A stretch of DNA of 64,000 bases from Streptomyces aureoverticillatus. Lineage in GTDB: Bacteria; Actinomycetota; Actinomycetes; Streptomycetales; Streptomycetaceae. The translations under genes were made by a program, and so were the position numbers. Shown piece by piece: positions 18,466 through 27,415 of the stretch. Under the pieces are notes generated by a model. The model searched no databases and was not told where the DNA came from. It worked only from the letters and a program-made list of their open reading frames with translations. The first letter of the stretch is position 1; every line of letters starts with the position of its first letter. The stretch lies in contig NZ_BMSY01000018.1 of assembly GCF_014649395.1 (NCBI RefSeq), forward strand, positions 1 to 64,000, in the 5' to 3' direction.

Positions 18466-18540
18466 CGCGCCTTGAGGACCCGGGCCTTCAGCACTCGGGC
18501 CTTCAGCGTTCGGGCCTTCGGGACTCGGGGCTTCAGGACT
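18466..18540. repeat. Five 15-bp tandem repeats across the end of the S41 peptidase gene
   Basis: Units CGGGCCTTCAGCACT-like begin at 18466, 18481, 18496, 18511 and 18526. The last one contains the peptidase stop codon (18533-18535), so earlier copies lie downstream of the gene. Confidence 0.85.
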
Positions 18541-19945
18541 CGGTCGCCAGGATCTTCAGGGCCCGGTCGAACGCCGAGTCCCGGTTCTTCTCGAACTCCT
18601 CCTCCGTGAAGACCGGTTCGGTCAGGTGCGGCGGAATCCCCGGGCCGTCGAAGGTGGTTCCCGACCGCGTCAGGAACTCCTCGTTGGGCAGCCACGCCCC
18701 CATGCCGCCGAAGGGCAGCCTGCGCATCAGGACGTCCGAGAAGACGCCCTGTGTGTGCTGCCCGATGCGCACGGTCGAGCCGGGCCGGTCGATCAGCGCC
18801 TGGGTGAACGTCTCGCCGGCGCTCACCGTCGAACCGCCGGTCAGGACGGCCACGGGGCCGGTGTAGCGGGGCGCGTCGGCGGGCGTGACGCGCACGGGCT
18901 GCGGTCGGGTGTGCCGCGCGGGGTCGGCGGGGTCGTTGCGGGCCCGCTTGGAGTACGCGACATAGCCGGTGTCGGTGAGGCGTCCCGCGAGGTGGATCCC
19001 GAGCGCGTCCGAACCGCCGCCGTTGATCCGCAGGTCGATGACCAGACCCTTCAGGCGCCGGGTGCGCTCCTTCGTGAAGACGCTGCTCAGCGCCCGGTCC
19101 AGCTCGGCGAGCTGCGCCGTGTACGGGGCGCCGTCGCCCGCGTACCCGCTGAATCCGGAGACCCGCAGATAGCCCTGCCCGCCGGGCAGGTCGGCGTAGG
19201 TGATCCGCCCCTTGGCGAAGTCCCGCACGTGCTCGGCACCCTTCAGGTCGCGCGCCAGCACGAACTTCTTCACCCGGGCGTCCAGTTCCGGGGTGGGCGC
19301 GACGGTCCCGGACCGTACCCGGTTGAAGAAGCGGTCGCCGTACCCCACCCCGACGTGTGCGTCCTCGAGCGGGTCGACCATCTCGGAGAAGAGCGCGAAC
19401 AGCTCTTCGCGGGTGGTGTCGGCGTGCACCTTGGGCCGGTAACGGTCGCGTACGGCATGCCAGTCGACGCCCTTGGCGGCGAAGAACGGGTAGTTCTCCT
19501 CGAACGACTGCCAGAAGACGTCGAAGGCGGCGACGGGTCCCTGCGGTGCCGGGCGGGCGCAGGCCGCGGGGAGCTTCGCGACGCGCCGCAGCTCCTGATG
19601 GCCCACGGAGCCGTCCATGCGCAGCGTGGCCCGATCGCGGCTGTGGGCCGCCCGCACGGTCAGCACGGCGCCCTCCTCGGTGGTGTACCGCCCGGGGCCG
19701 GTCCGCTTCGCCGATGCGCCCTTCAGGCAACTCACCGACGTGGTCTCGTACCCCTGGAGCACTCCGCCACGGATCGACCACACCGTCCCATAGCCGTCCA
19801 CACGCCATAAACCGCGCGTATGCGACTCGGCCGTGGCCGCTGCCGGTGTGGGCTTCGTGGGTGTCACCGCTGTCGCCGCTCCCGCGGTGAGGACCGCCCC
19901 CGCGGTGAGAGTCAGGGCCGTCGCCGCGGCCGTCGCCATTCGCAT
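18533..19945 (-). CDS. Secreted S41-family (tail-specific/C-terminal processing) serine peptidase
   Basis: A 470-aa protein starting with a Sec signal peptide (MRMATAAATALTLTAGAVL, cleavage probable near ATA-VTP). ATG at 19945 is chosen because GGGGAGG lies seven bases before it; an ATG two codons upstream is too close to that site. The S41 catalytic region is seen as VIDLRINGGGSDALG and VLTGGSTVSAGETF, in which the Ser before AGE is the expected nucleophile. A glutamine/lysine dyad partner should follow further on (QALIDRPGSTVRIGQHTQG). No PDZ domain is obvious, as in tricorn-like and secreted actinobacterial members. Likely cleaves extracellular peptides. Single-gene unit. Confidence 0.87.
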   Translation of the reverse strand: MRMATAAATALTLTAGAVLTAGAATAVTPTKPTPAAATAESHTRGLWRVDGYGTVWSIRGGVLQGYETTSVSCLKGASAKRTGPGRYTTEEGAVLTVRAAHSRDRATLRMDGSVGHQELRRVAKLPAACARPAPQGPVAAFDVFWQSFEENYPFFAAKGVDWHAVRDRYRPKVHADTTREELFALFSEMVDPLEDAHVGVGYGDRFFNRVRSGTVAPTPELDARVKKFVLARDLKGAEHVRDFAKGRITYADLPGGQGYLRVSGFSGYAGDGAPYTAQLAELDRALSSVFTKERTRRLKGLVIDLRINGGGSDALGIHLAGRLTDTGYVAYSKRARNDPADPARHTRPQPVRVTPADAPRYTGPVAVLTGGSTVSAGETFTQALIDRPGSTVRIGQHTQGVFSDVLMRRLPFGGMGAWLPNEEFLTRSGTTFDGPGIPPHLTEPVFTEEEFEKNRDSAFDRALKILATES

Positions 19946-20407
19946 GTGCATGCCTCCCCTGTCGGCGGCCGCCGACCCCCCGGGCAGGCGCGCCGCGTCT
20001 CCACGATCGCGGAGGCGGCACCGCACCGCCCATCCGGCTGCCCCGAATCCCGCGGTGGGGCCAGCCTCAGCGTCCCCGCCTCGCACGCTACGCGCTCCGC
20101 TGGATGTGCCACACCACGCCGTCGCGAGCCCGCAGGCGCGTCGTGGCTGGTCGCGCCCGCGCGGCGGAGCCGCATGTGTCAGGGCCCCGCGCCCCTTCAC
20201 GGCGCCACCGAACCGCAGCCGACTTCACCGTGACCGCTCAGCGGCAGCAGGCACCCGGCGGGCAGGGCCGAACCCGGCCCATCCGGCCCTCCCGAAAAAC
20301 GTGACCCGGCTCTCAAACCAATCTCCCGGCTTTCTGTTATCCCGCTCCAGCACGCAGGATCTCCACAGTCAGCGGGGTCACACAGGAACCAGGACAGGAG
20401 AAGCGTT
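19946..20407. other. 462-bp divergent promoter region, S41 peptidase / sigma-CAP gene
   Basis: Contains a dispersed-type Streptomyces repeat around 20139-20205 and, at 20300-20390, a less GC-rich stretch that should hold the promoter of the sigma-CAP gene. No coding frame is convincing. Confidence 0.55.
20139..20205 (+). repeat. Dispersed Streptomyces intergenic repeat
   Basis: The phrases GTGGCTGGTCGCGCCC, GCGGCGGAGCCGCAT and CCCCGCGCCCCTT in this order match, from memory, a short intergenic repeat found many times in streptomycete genomes. A copy count in the host genome would settle it. Confidence 0.5.
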
Positions 20408-22390
20408 GTGGAGCACGATCAGCGGAAGCGCAAGCAGGTCGAAGGCGCCGAGCTGACCGCTCTGGTCATCGCCGCGCGGGCCGGGAACCCGCAGGCACGG
20501 CACGAGCTGGCCGCCTCCTGCCTGCCGCTGGTGTACAACATCGTCGGCCGCGCCCTCCGCGGCCACGCCGACGTCGACGACACCGTGCAGGAAGCCATGG
20601 TGCGGATGCTCCGCGGCCTGCCCGGCCTCCGTGACCCCGCCTCCTTCCGGTCCTGGCTGGTGGCCATCGCGATGAACGAGACGCGCCGCCAGCAGCGCCC
20701 CGCACCCGTCGACAGCGGTCTTCAGGACGCGTACGAGGTGCCCGACCCGGGCAGCGACTTCACCGACGTCACCATCCTGCGGCTCGGTCTGTCGGGCGAG
20801 CGCAAGGAGGTCGCGCGGGCGACCCGCTGGATGGACGACGACTACCGCGAGCTGCTCGCCCTGTGGTGGCTGGAAGCGGCCGGTGAGCTGACCCGGACCG
20901 AGGTCGCCCAGGCCCTCGACCTGTCCGCCGAGCACACGGCCGTCCGCGTCCAGCGCATGAAAGCGCAGCTGGAGTCGGCGCGCACGGTGGTGCGCGCCCT
21001 GGCCGCCACACCGCGCTGCCCCGAGCTCACGGCCCTCACCGGGTCCTGGGACGGCGGGCCGTCGGCGCTGTGGCGCAAGCGGCTGGCGCGCCACACCCGC
21101 GCGTGCGCCGCGTGCACGGGGCACGGTGCGCGGCTCACTCCTGCGGAGGGGCTGCTGGCGGGCCTCGCACTCGTACCGCCGCTGACGGCGGGCACCCTCC
21201 ACGTGACCGATCCCGGCGCGACGGCCCATGTGGCACACACGCAGCACGCACAGCACACCGAGCACCTTGAGCACACCGACTACGTACAGCACACGCAGCA
21301 CACCGACCACGCTGAGCACACCGACCACGCTCAGCTCACCCAGCACTCTCCGCACAGTCCCCACCCCGACCACGCCAACCACACCGAGGCGATCCCCCAC
21401 ACCATGCACCCACAAGATCCCGTAGACCCGCTGTCCACCCCGCACCCCGCCGACCAGGCCGCGCCGGGCGCTCCCTACCACCACCCCGACCACCACGCGT
21501 ACGACGCGGGCACCGGCTACGCGGAGACGTACCGCACGCACGACGCCGACGCGACCCTCGCTGACGGCGTCACGGCGATAGCCCCGCCGCACGGGACCGG
21601 CACCTCCGGCTCGCGAGCCGAGCTGCGCCAGGGGCGGCGGCGCACCACGCGTCGCCGGCAGGCGGTCGCGGCCGGCGCGGGCATCGTGGCGATCGCGACG
21701 CTGTCCGCGGTCATGCAGTTCAGCACGGACGACTCCGACGGCCCCGACAAGAGCACGGCCGCGGCGATGGAGACGGACGAGCCCACGCCGTCCAGCTCGG
21801 CGCCCTCCCGCACGCCGGAGGAGAAGAAGTCCCCCTCCGCGTCCCCGTCGAAGTCCGCCGAGCCGAAGGCAAAGAAGAAGAAGTCGGCGAAGCCCGTGAC
21901 CAAGCCCCGGCGCACGGCGGAGCCGAAGCCCGAGAAGCCGAAGCCGTCCACGGCGCCGAAGGCGACCCGCCCGAGCGCGGCGCCCAAGCCGCCGCAGGCC
22001 CCGTCCGGCCCGATGGCACAGCAAGTCCTCAGCCTGGTCAACACCGAGCGGCAGAAGGCCGGTTGCGGTCCGCTGAGCAGCAACAGCAAGCTCGCCACGG
22101 CCGCACAGCGACACTCCGCCGACATGCAGGCCCGCGACTACTTCTCGCACACCTCCCCCGACGGCACGGACCCGGGCAAGCGCATCACCGCGGCGGGCTA
22201 CCAGTGGAGCACCTACGGCGAGAACATCGCCCGCGGCCAGCAGACCGCGTCCTCGGTCATGAACTCCTGGATGAACAGCGAGGGCCACCGGGCGAACATC
22301 CTCAACTGCTCGTTCAAGGAGATGGGCGTCGGCATCCAGCAGGGCGACGGCGGCCCTTGGTGGACACAGGTCTTCGGCGCACGGGGGTAG
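20408..22390 (+). CDS. ECF-type sigma factor fused to zinc-finger motif, membrane segment and extracellular CAP domain
   Basis: A 660-aa protein. Residues 20-100 are sigma region 2 (DVDDTVQEAMVRMLRGLPGL, FRSWLVAIAMNETRR) and about 135-200 sigma region 4 (LTRTEVAQALDLSAEHTAVR). Near residue 227 RHTRACAACTGH gives HxxxCxxC, the zinc motif of ECF anti-sigma factors. A His-rich repeat follows (residues 275-330), then an RRR-flanked membrane helix at about 417-438, a Lys/Pro/Ser-rich spacer, and from about 535 a CAP/SCP domain (LVNTERQKAGCGPL, YFSHTSPDG, GENIARG, GHRANILNCSF). Sigma should be inside and CAP outside the membrane. The GTG at 20408 has AGGAG upstream. One polypeptide thus joins sensor, tether and sigma factor; release presumably needs proteolysis. 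A strong terminator follows. Confidence 0.87.
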   Translation: MEHDQRKRKQVEGAELTALVIAARAGNPQARHELAASCLPLVYNIVGRALRGHADVDDTVQEAMVRMLRGLPGLRDPASFRSWLVAIAMNETRRQQRPAPVDSGLQDAYEVPDPGSDFTDVTILRLGLSGERKEVARATRWMDDDYRELLALWWLEAAGELTRTEVAQALDLSAEHTAVRVQRMKAQLESARTVVRALAATPRCPELTALTGSWDGGPSALWRKRLARHTRACAACTGHGARLTPAEGLLAGLALVPPLTAGTLHVTDPGATAHVAHTQHAQHTEHLEHTDYVQHTQHTDHAEHTDHAQLTQHSPHSPHPDHANHTEAIPHTMHPQDPVDPLSTPHPADQAAPGAPYHHPDHHAYDAGTGYAETYRTHDADATLADGVTAIAPPHGTGTSGSRAELRQGRRRTTRRRQAVAAGAGIVAIATLSAVMQFSTDDSDGPDKSTAAAMETDEPTPSSSAPSRTPEEKKSPSASPSKSAEPKAKKKKSAKPVTKPRRTAEPKPEKPKPSTAPKATRPSAAPKPPQAPSGPMAQQVLSLVNTERQKAGCGPLSSNSKLATAAQRHSADMQARDYFSHTSPDGTDPGKRITAAGYQWSTYGENIARGQQTASSVMNSWMNSEGHRANILNCSFKEMGVGIQQGDGGPWWTQVFGARG

Positions 22391-22428
22391 GACGCGGGGC
22401 CTCGCTGAGCTGAGCACCCCCGGGGGAA

Positions 22429-22467
22429 CCGCCCCGGCCCGCCGCCCTCAGTGGCGGGCCGGGGCGG
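22429..22467. terminator. Shared hairpin terminator between convergent genes
   Basis: A perfect 15-bp stem (CCGCCCCGGCCCGCC at 22429-22443 with its complement at 22453-22467). The right arm covers the last codons of the convergent minus-strand gene, whose stop is at 22448-22450 in the loop. Works for both directions. Confidence 0.85.
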
Positions 22468-22930
22468 GCCACAGGGTCTCGCCGCCGAGCACCCTGAGCC
22501 GCTCCGGCCTGTCCTCCTCGTAGAACCTGAACCAGCCGACCCCGACAGATCCGTCGGGCCCCCGGTGTTCGGGCACGGACTTGGAGGCCAGCCAGACGAG
22601 CAGTTCCCCGACGCGGTCCCAGTCGTCCGGGTGGACCTCTTGTCGGGCGGTCACCGCCCAGCCGCCCGCGCGCCCGCGCCGGTCGAGCGCGGAGGTGAGC
22701 GCGCCGCCGACCTTGGCGGCCTCGCCCCGCTGCGCCAAGAGCGGCTCCGGAAAGTCCTCCACGACGGGCTCACCGGCGTCATCCTCGACCACGACCGGGA
22801 AGTCCCGCACGATGCCCAGGCTTCCCGGCTGCGGGCCCAGCCCCAGGTGCCACCGGAGTTCGGCGACTTCCGCCTCATCCAACTCGTCACGCAAGTCGAG
22901 GTCGACCGCGAGTTCGTATATGTCAGCCAC
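22448..22930 (-). CDS. Conserved small actinobacterial protein of unknown function
   Basis: A 160-aa acidic soluble protein starting at GTG 22930. Typical phrases are LDLRDELDEAEVAELRWHLGLGPQP, a central segment with WAVTARQEVHPDDW, and a C-terminal VGVGWFRFYEEDRPERLRVLG. I believe very similar proteins of this length occur widely in Streptomyces but I know no function. No signal peptide, membrane segment or catalytic motif. It converges on the sigma-CAP gene with a shared terminator. Confidence 0.72.
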   Translation of the reverse strand: MADIYELAVDLDLRDELDEAEVAELRWHLGLGPQPGSLGIVRDFPVVVEDDAGEPVVEDFPEPLLAQRGEAAKVGGALTSALDRRGRAGGWAVTARQEVHPDDWDRVGELLVWLASKSVPEHRGPDGSVGVGWFRFYEEDRPERLRVLGGETLWPAPARH

Positions 22931-23465
22931 TCCGGGACTCTAGCGGCAGAAGCCAGCCAATCAGCAAGTTCACCCGATGGGGTGAGATGCGGGGTATCCC
23001 GTAGACGCGTGCCCCGTGTTGTCCGGGAGTCTGGGATCGAGGAGTGATCGAGGGTCTTCGGGGAGGGGGCAGCATGGGGCAAGCGGTTGCCGGTGGCCGC
23101 GTGGCGCGGCTCGCATGTGACGTCCCTGTGGTGCCCTGCGCCCGGATTCCTGGGCGGTTGACGCCTCAGTCGACGCCGCGGTCAACGCCCCCGTGCCCGC
23201 CGCGATCGCTGCGATCGCCGCACGCGAATCGGCCGAAACCGGCGGAGACGATAGCCCCGCGCGTCCTGTAGAAAGCGTGTTGCAGCACAGGGAACCAAGG
23301 GAACCACCCGTCACGGGGCCGGTCCCGACGCACGGGGCTCGCCTCACCTCACATCCGCGCCGATACCCAACCGCTCAGCGTCGCTGAGCACCGGTGTCAC
23401 TCGGCCCAACCGCCCTCCGCCGCCGCCCAGGTGGCTCGTCACCTCGCCGCTCAGCGCCTCATCGA

Positions 23466-23540
23466 CGCCCTCGTCGTCGACCGCCTCACCGACGCCCCGT
23501 CGTCGACCGTCCACGCCCTCGTCGTCGCGTCGACGCCGTC
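23466..23540. repeat. Degenerate repeats of ACGCCCTCGTCGTCGAC
   Basis: Three or four imperfect copies of ACGCC(CT)CGTCGTCGACC in direct order within 75 bp, upstream of the giant operon. Confidence 0.6.
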
Positions 23541-23568
23541 CCAGTCCCCCCGTCGCCGTCGCCGTCGC

Positions 23569-23586
23569 TCAGGGACATGTCCCTGA
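23569..23586. promoter_or_regulatory. Perfect 18-bp palindrome, candidate operator of the giant operon
   Basis: TCAGGGACATGTCCCTGA equals its own reverse complement over all 18 bases. It lies 109 bp before the start of the first giant gene, where a dimeric repressor or activator would bind. The regulator is not identifiable from the window. Confidence 0.65.
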
Positions 23587-23695
23587 CCGCGACACCTCTC
23601 GGATCACTCAGCCGCACGCTTCCAGCCCGACACACGGTTCAAGCGGGGCCCGGCCCACCCGAGGTCCCGCGTCCAATGCCCCACGGGGGAATCGC

Positions 23696-26600
23696 ATGTC
23701 CGTGCCACCACCGCCCCAGCCGTACCGGCTCCTGCGGGCCACCGACCTGCTCGACCTTCACTTCGTCTTCCAGGGACTCCGCCTGGACCGCCCCCTCCTC
23801 GGCCCCCGCCGGCTCCTCCGCAAGGACCCCGCCCAACCCGCCCACCTCATCGTCACGTTCGGCCCGCAGCACATCGCCGAACGGGCCTTCTTCGAGGTGA
23901 GCCCCGGCATCCCGGACACGACAACGACAGCGGCAGGAGCGGGTGACAGCGAGCCCCACAAGCCGCCCCCGGTCCCCTCCCGCATCGGCGGCCGCAGCGT
24001 GCTCGTCTTCGCCGTGGGCCCCGACGACGTCATCACGTACACCGAATCCGGACTGCTCGGCGCCATGCGGACGCTTCCCCTCCGCGTCGTGGACGCCGCC
24101 CGCGAACCGGCCAGGGCGACAGGGCTCCGCCAGGCTGTCGCCGACGAGCCCGCCGACGTCTTCGAGGCGTTGCGCCAGGCCCGGACGGTCGCGGAACTCA
24201 CCGCGCGCCATGGGCCGGACGGCCCCGTCGTCGCGGGCCTGTACACCGCGCCCGCCACGCCCGCTCCCGACGCCGCCGTGGTAGGCCCCGGCCCCGAGAA
24301 CCCCCTCGCCGATCCCGCCGACCCCCGCACCGGCATCGAACTCCCGTACCGCCTGCTCCTCTCCCCTCCTCAGACAGCCACCTGGACACACACCACCGAA
24401 CTCCCCGCCCCGGGCGGCCGGATCGAGCTCTGGCACACCCGGATGCCGGCGGGCGGCGCCCGCGCCGTATGGACCCGCGACCCCGGCTTCGACCCGGCCG
24501 TGCCGCGCCCGCTGGATCCGGTCGGGGACCCCTTCACCATGGCCCTGAACCCCGGTGACCGGTCCTCCGTGGTGCATCTCAGCTCCAACACCAACCTGCC
24601 CGGTGGCTTCACGCCCGCGCCGCTGAAGGTCGACAACCTCGTGCTGTCGTCCCTCGGGGGGTGGCTCGACTCGCTGGGCGTGTGGGAGAAGCCGCCCGAC
24701 GGCTTCGACGTCACCCAGTGGCGGCACCGCGCCTCCATGGGCCGCGACCACTACGTACGCGTCATGTACCGAGGGCGGCTTTTCCCCTTCGGGCACCTCG
24801 CCGACCTGGTCAAGGTCACCGAGCGCAAGTTCGACCCGCACCGCCCGGACAACGCGGCGTATCTCAACCAGCGGTTCTTCGTCATGGTCCGGGAGCCGGT
24901 GCGGCACTACGGCTCGGCGGACGACATCCCCGACCAGAAACGGCTGCGTCGGCTGTTCCCGTTCCGCAGCGTCCGGCTGCTCACGCTGATCACTCCGGAT
25001 CTGCTCACCCCGGAGCCGATCCCGGGGCTCTCCGCCATCGGCGGCGCCCCCAACTTCAAGTTCGCCTTCTTTCCGGTGACGGCCGAGGAGAACCCATTCG
25101 CGTTCCGGGTCAGCATGGTCGACCTGGACGGGCGCGTTCTCGAGTTCCGTACGCCCATGGCTTTCGTGGGCAAGCGGGTGCACGAGATCCAGACCGACGT
25201 GGTGAAGATCGTCGATCACTACCGCGGGCTGATCTCCGACGCGACGCCCGAGCCGCCGGACCCGGACGACCTGCGCGCCAAGCGGGTCGTCGCCGACCTG
25301 CGCGGGCAGCCCCTCGCCTACGCGCCGAGCCTGAAGCCCGACGACACCACGCTGTGCACGGGGCAGCTCGTCTGGGGCGCCACCACCACACCGGACATCC
25401 TGGCCCTGGACCCCGACGACCACCCCCGGTTCCTGCCGACCGTGCGCTGGGCGCGGGCCGTGGTCCCGGCGCTGAGCCGGTTCGGCACCGGCTTCGGCGG
25501 CGACCGGACGCAATCGGTGTTCTATCCCGCGCCGTACGTGACCAACGCGTTCGGGGACGCCAACAAGGGGCAGGTGTTCGTCGAGCTGGCCCAGCCCGTC
25601 GACCTGACCTTCCGCAGCGGCGGCCAGACGGCCGGAGCGCTCGCCCAGCCCAACTTCGCGGTCGCCGGACTCTCCCGGCTCACCGGGCCGGTCGCCGCGA
25701 CCCCCGCCGCCCTGATCGCCGCACGAGGAACCGGCACGGGTGACCCGGCGGTCGACAAGTGGGCCAAGCTCGCCCAGGGCAAGTTCAACCCCGTCGACTA
25801 CTTCAAGCAGGTGTCGGGGGCGAAGCTGTTCGGGATGTTCCCGCTCACCGAGATCCTCAGGGAGATCGGTCTCGACAACCTCAAGGCGCCGAACTTCTTC
25901 ACGGCGGCAGTCAACGCGGTCACGGGCTTCCTCAACGACCTCCGCGGCCTGCGCGACCTGCTCTTCTCGGTCAAGGAGCAGTACCCGCAGATCGCCGACA
26001 AAGTCGTTCGCGTCACCGACACAGCTACCGTCTTCGCGGACCTGCTCGTCAAGTTCATCACCAGCCGCCTGGAGCAGTCACCGAACCCCGTCCCCATCAG
26101 GGACGTGGAGAACGCCTTCACCGCGTTCTCCGACGCGCTCGCCGCACTGCGCGTCGCGCTGCCCGCCGCGGTGGACGACGGCGTACGGCAGTTGCTGTCC
26201 CGCGTCGCCGAGCAGGCCGCCACCTGGGAGCACGGCGTCGGGGAGGCACTCGCCCTGAAGGCGGCGGTCGAACAGGCCGCGCTCGGCGCGAAGTTGCCCG
26301 ACGTCGTCAACTCGCGGCTCCAGTGGCAGCCCGACATCAAGCCATGGGCGCCGGACGGGGCGGAACCACAACGCCCCGAGGACGCCGTGTTCTGGCCGAT
26401 CGGCAAGCTGACACTGGTCACCGACCTGCGCGGGTCGCTGCGACCGGACGTCCCCCAGGCCGCGGACGTCACCTGCACGCTGGACAAGTTCGAGCTGCGC
26501 ATGGTGCCCGGCGTCTTCGAGGCGGTCGTGCTGCGCTTCGACCGGATCCGCTTCCGCATGCGCGCCGGGCAGAAGCCCGACGTCGAGGTGAAGTTCGCCG

Positions 26601-27412
26601 GCGTCGACTTCGTGGGGCACCTGGAGTTCATCCAGACCCTGCGCAACATCATCCCGCTCGACGGCTTCAGCGATCCGCCCGCGCTCACCGTCGACGGCTC
26701 GGGCATCCACGCCAACTACTCCATGCAGCTCCCCAACGCGGCCGTCGGCGTGTTCAGCCTGGAGAACCTCTCGCTGAACGCCGGGTTCTCGGTGCCGTTC
26801 ATCGGGGACACCCCGCTCCAGGCCGGATTCGCCTTCTGCCGGCGCGAGGCACCGTTCCGGCTGACCGTGTCGATGCTGGGCGGTGGCGGCTACTTCGGGA
26901 TCGTACTGACCCCGAAGGAGATCGCCGTCCTGGACGCCGCCCTGGAGTTCGGGGCCGCCGTGTCCATGAACTTCGGCGTGGCCAGCGGCAGCCTGTCCGT
27001 GATGGCAGGCATCTACTTCCGGCTCGAACTGACCGGCGGCCCCGGCTCCTCGCGGAACAAGGTCACCCTCGTCGGCTATCTGCGGGCGCGCGGCGAGGTC
27101 GACGTGCTCGGCATCGTCTCGGCGTCCATCGAGCTCTATCTGGAGCTGGGTTACGTCGACGGGTACGCGGTCGGCCGGGCCAGGCTCACCATCAGCATCG
27201 AGATCGGCTTCTTCGAGAAGTCGGTGACGATCCGCTGCGAGAAGAAGTTCGCGGGCAGCGGCGCGACGCTGGCGTTCGCCGGTGCGGCGGCCGCCCCGGA
27301 GATCACCCCGCCGTCGTTCACCGACCTGATGTCGCCGTACGTCGATCCGGTGACCGGCGCCCGCGTCGACCCCGTCTTCGACTACTGCACGGCCTTCGCG
27401 GAGGTGGACTGA
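23696..27412 (+). CDS. Giant protein of unknown function, 1238 aa (first gene of pair)
   Basis: A soluble protein with no signal peptide and no membrane helix that I can see. Residues 1-350 mix short strands with Pro/Ala-rich loops. Around residue 350 it has RDHYVRVMYRGRLFPFGHL and VKVTERKF, a phrase I associate, without being able to check, with uncharacterised giant proteins in environmental bacteria. Residues about 705-860 are helical with heptad-like spacing (LTEILREIGLDNLKAPNFF, VRVTDTATVFADLLVKFI). From about 900 to 1185 the chain alternates polar and non-polar residues (LTVDGSGIHANY, YLRARGEVDVLGIVSASIEL), suggesting a long beta-sheet or beta-groove. The C-terminus is a short acidic tail. 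ATG at 23696 follows GGGGGAATCGC. Coding statistics are typical of the host. Function not known. Confidence 0.9.
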   Translation: MSVPPPPQPYRLLRATDLLDLHFVFQGLRLDRPLLGPRRLLRKDPAQPAHLIVTFGPQHIAERAFFEVSPGIPDTTTTAAGAGDSEPHKPPPVPSRIGGRSVLVFAVGPDDVITYTESGLLGAMRTLPLRVVDAAREPARATGLRQAVADEPADVFEALRQARTVAELTARHGPDGPVVAGLYTAPATPAPDAAVVGPGPENPLADPADPRTGIELPYRLLLSPPQTATWTHTTELPAPGGRIELWHTRMPAGGARAVWTRDPGFDPAVPRPLDPVGDPFTMALNPGDRSSVVHLSSNTNLPGGFTPAPLKVDNLVLSSLGGWLDSLGVWEKPPDGFDVTQWRHRASMGRDHYVRVMYRGRLFPFGHLADLVKVTERKFDPHRPDNAAYLNQRFFVMVREPVRHYGSADDIPDQKRLRRLFPFRSVRLLTLITPDLLTPEPIPGLSAIGGAPNFKFAFFPVTAEENPFAFRVSMVDLDGRVLEFRTPMAFVGKRVHEIQTDVVKIVDHYRGLISDATPEPPDPDDLRAKRVVADLRGQPLAYAPSLKPDDTTLCTGQLVWGATTTPDILALDPDDHPRFLPTVRWARAVVPALSRFGTGFGGDRTQSVFYPAPYVTNAFGDANKGQVFVELAQPVDLTFRSGGQTAGALAQPNFAVAGLSRLTGPVAATPAALIAARGTGTGDPAVDKWAKLAQGKFNPVDYFKQVSGAKLFGMFPLTEILREIGLDNLKAPNFFTAAVNAVTGFLNDLRGLRDLLFSVKEQYPQIADKVVRVTDTATVFADLLVKFITSRLEQSPNPVPIRDVENAFTAFSDALAALRVALPAAVDDGVRQLLSRVAEQAATWEHGVGEALALKAAVEQAALGAKLPDVVNSRLQWQPDIKPWAPDGAEPQRPEDAVFWPIGKLTLVTDLRGSLRPDVPQAADVTCTLDKFELRMVPGVFEAVVLRFDRIRFRMRAGQKPDVEVKFAGVDFVGHLEFIQTLRNIIPLDGFSDPPALTVDGSGIHANYSMQLPNAAVGVFSLENLSLNAGFSVPFIGDTPLQAGFAFCRREAPFRLTVSMLGGGGYFGIVLTPKEIAVLDAALEFGAAVSMNFGVASGSLSVMAGIYFRLELTGGPGSSRNKVTLVGYLRARGEVDVLGIVSASIELYLELGYVDGYAVGRARLTISIEIGFFEKSVTIRCEKKFAGSGATLAFAGAAAAPEITPPSFTDLMSPYVDPVTGARVDPVFDYCTAFAEVD

Positions 27413-27415
27413 TCC

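Larger units (their letters stand above)
22931..23695. other. 765-bp upstream region of the giant two-gene operon
   Basis: No solid gene. A 75-codon frame at 23044-23271 begins with a GTG but is Arg/Pro-rich and weak. The region holds repeats of the type GACGCCCTCGTCGTCGA at about 23466-23540 and a perfect 18-bp palindrome at 23569-23586. GGGGTATCCC at 22991 resembles a SigB-type -10 element but has no well-placed -35. Confidence 0.55.

Noticed and set aside
22991..23000. SigB-type promoter element GGGTAT
   Set aside because: The spacing to any GTT-type -35 is about 20 bp and no gene clearly follows.
23044..23271. Possible 75-codon gene before the giant operon
   Set aside because: Low-complexity Arg/Pro sequence lacking a ribosome site; overlaps repeat-rich DNA.
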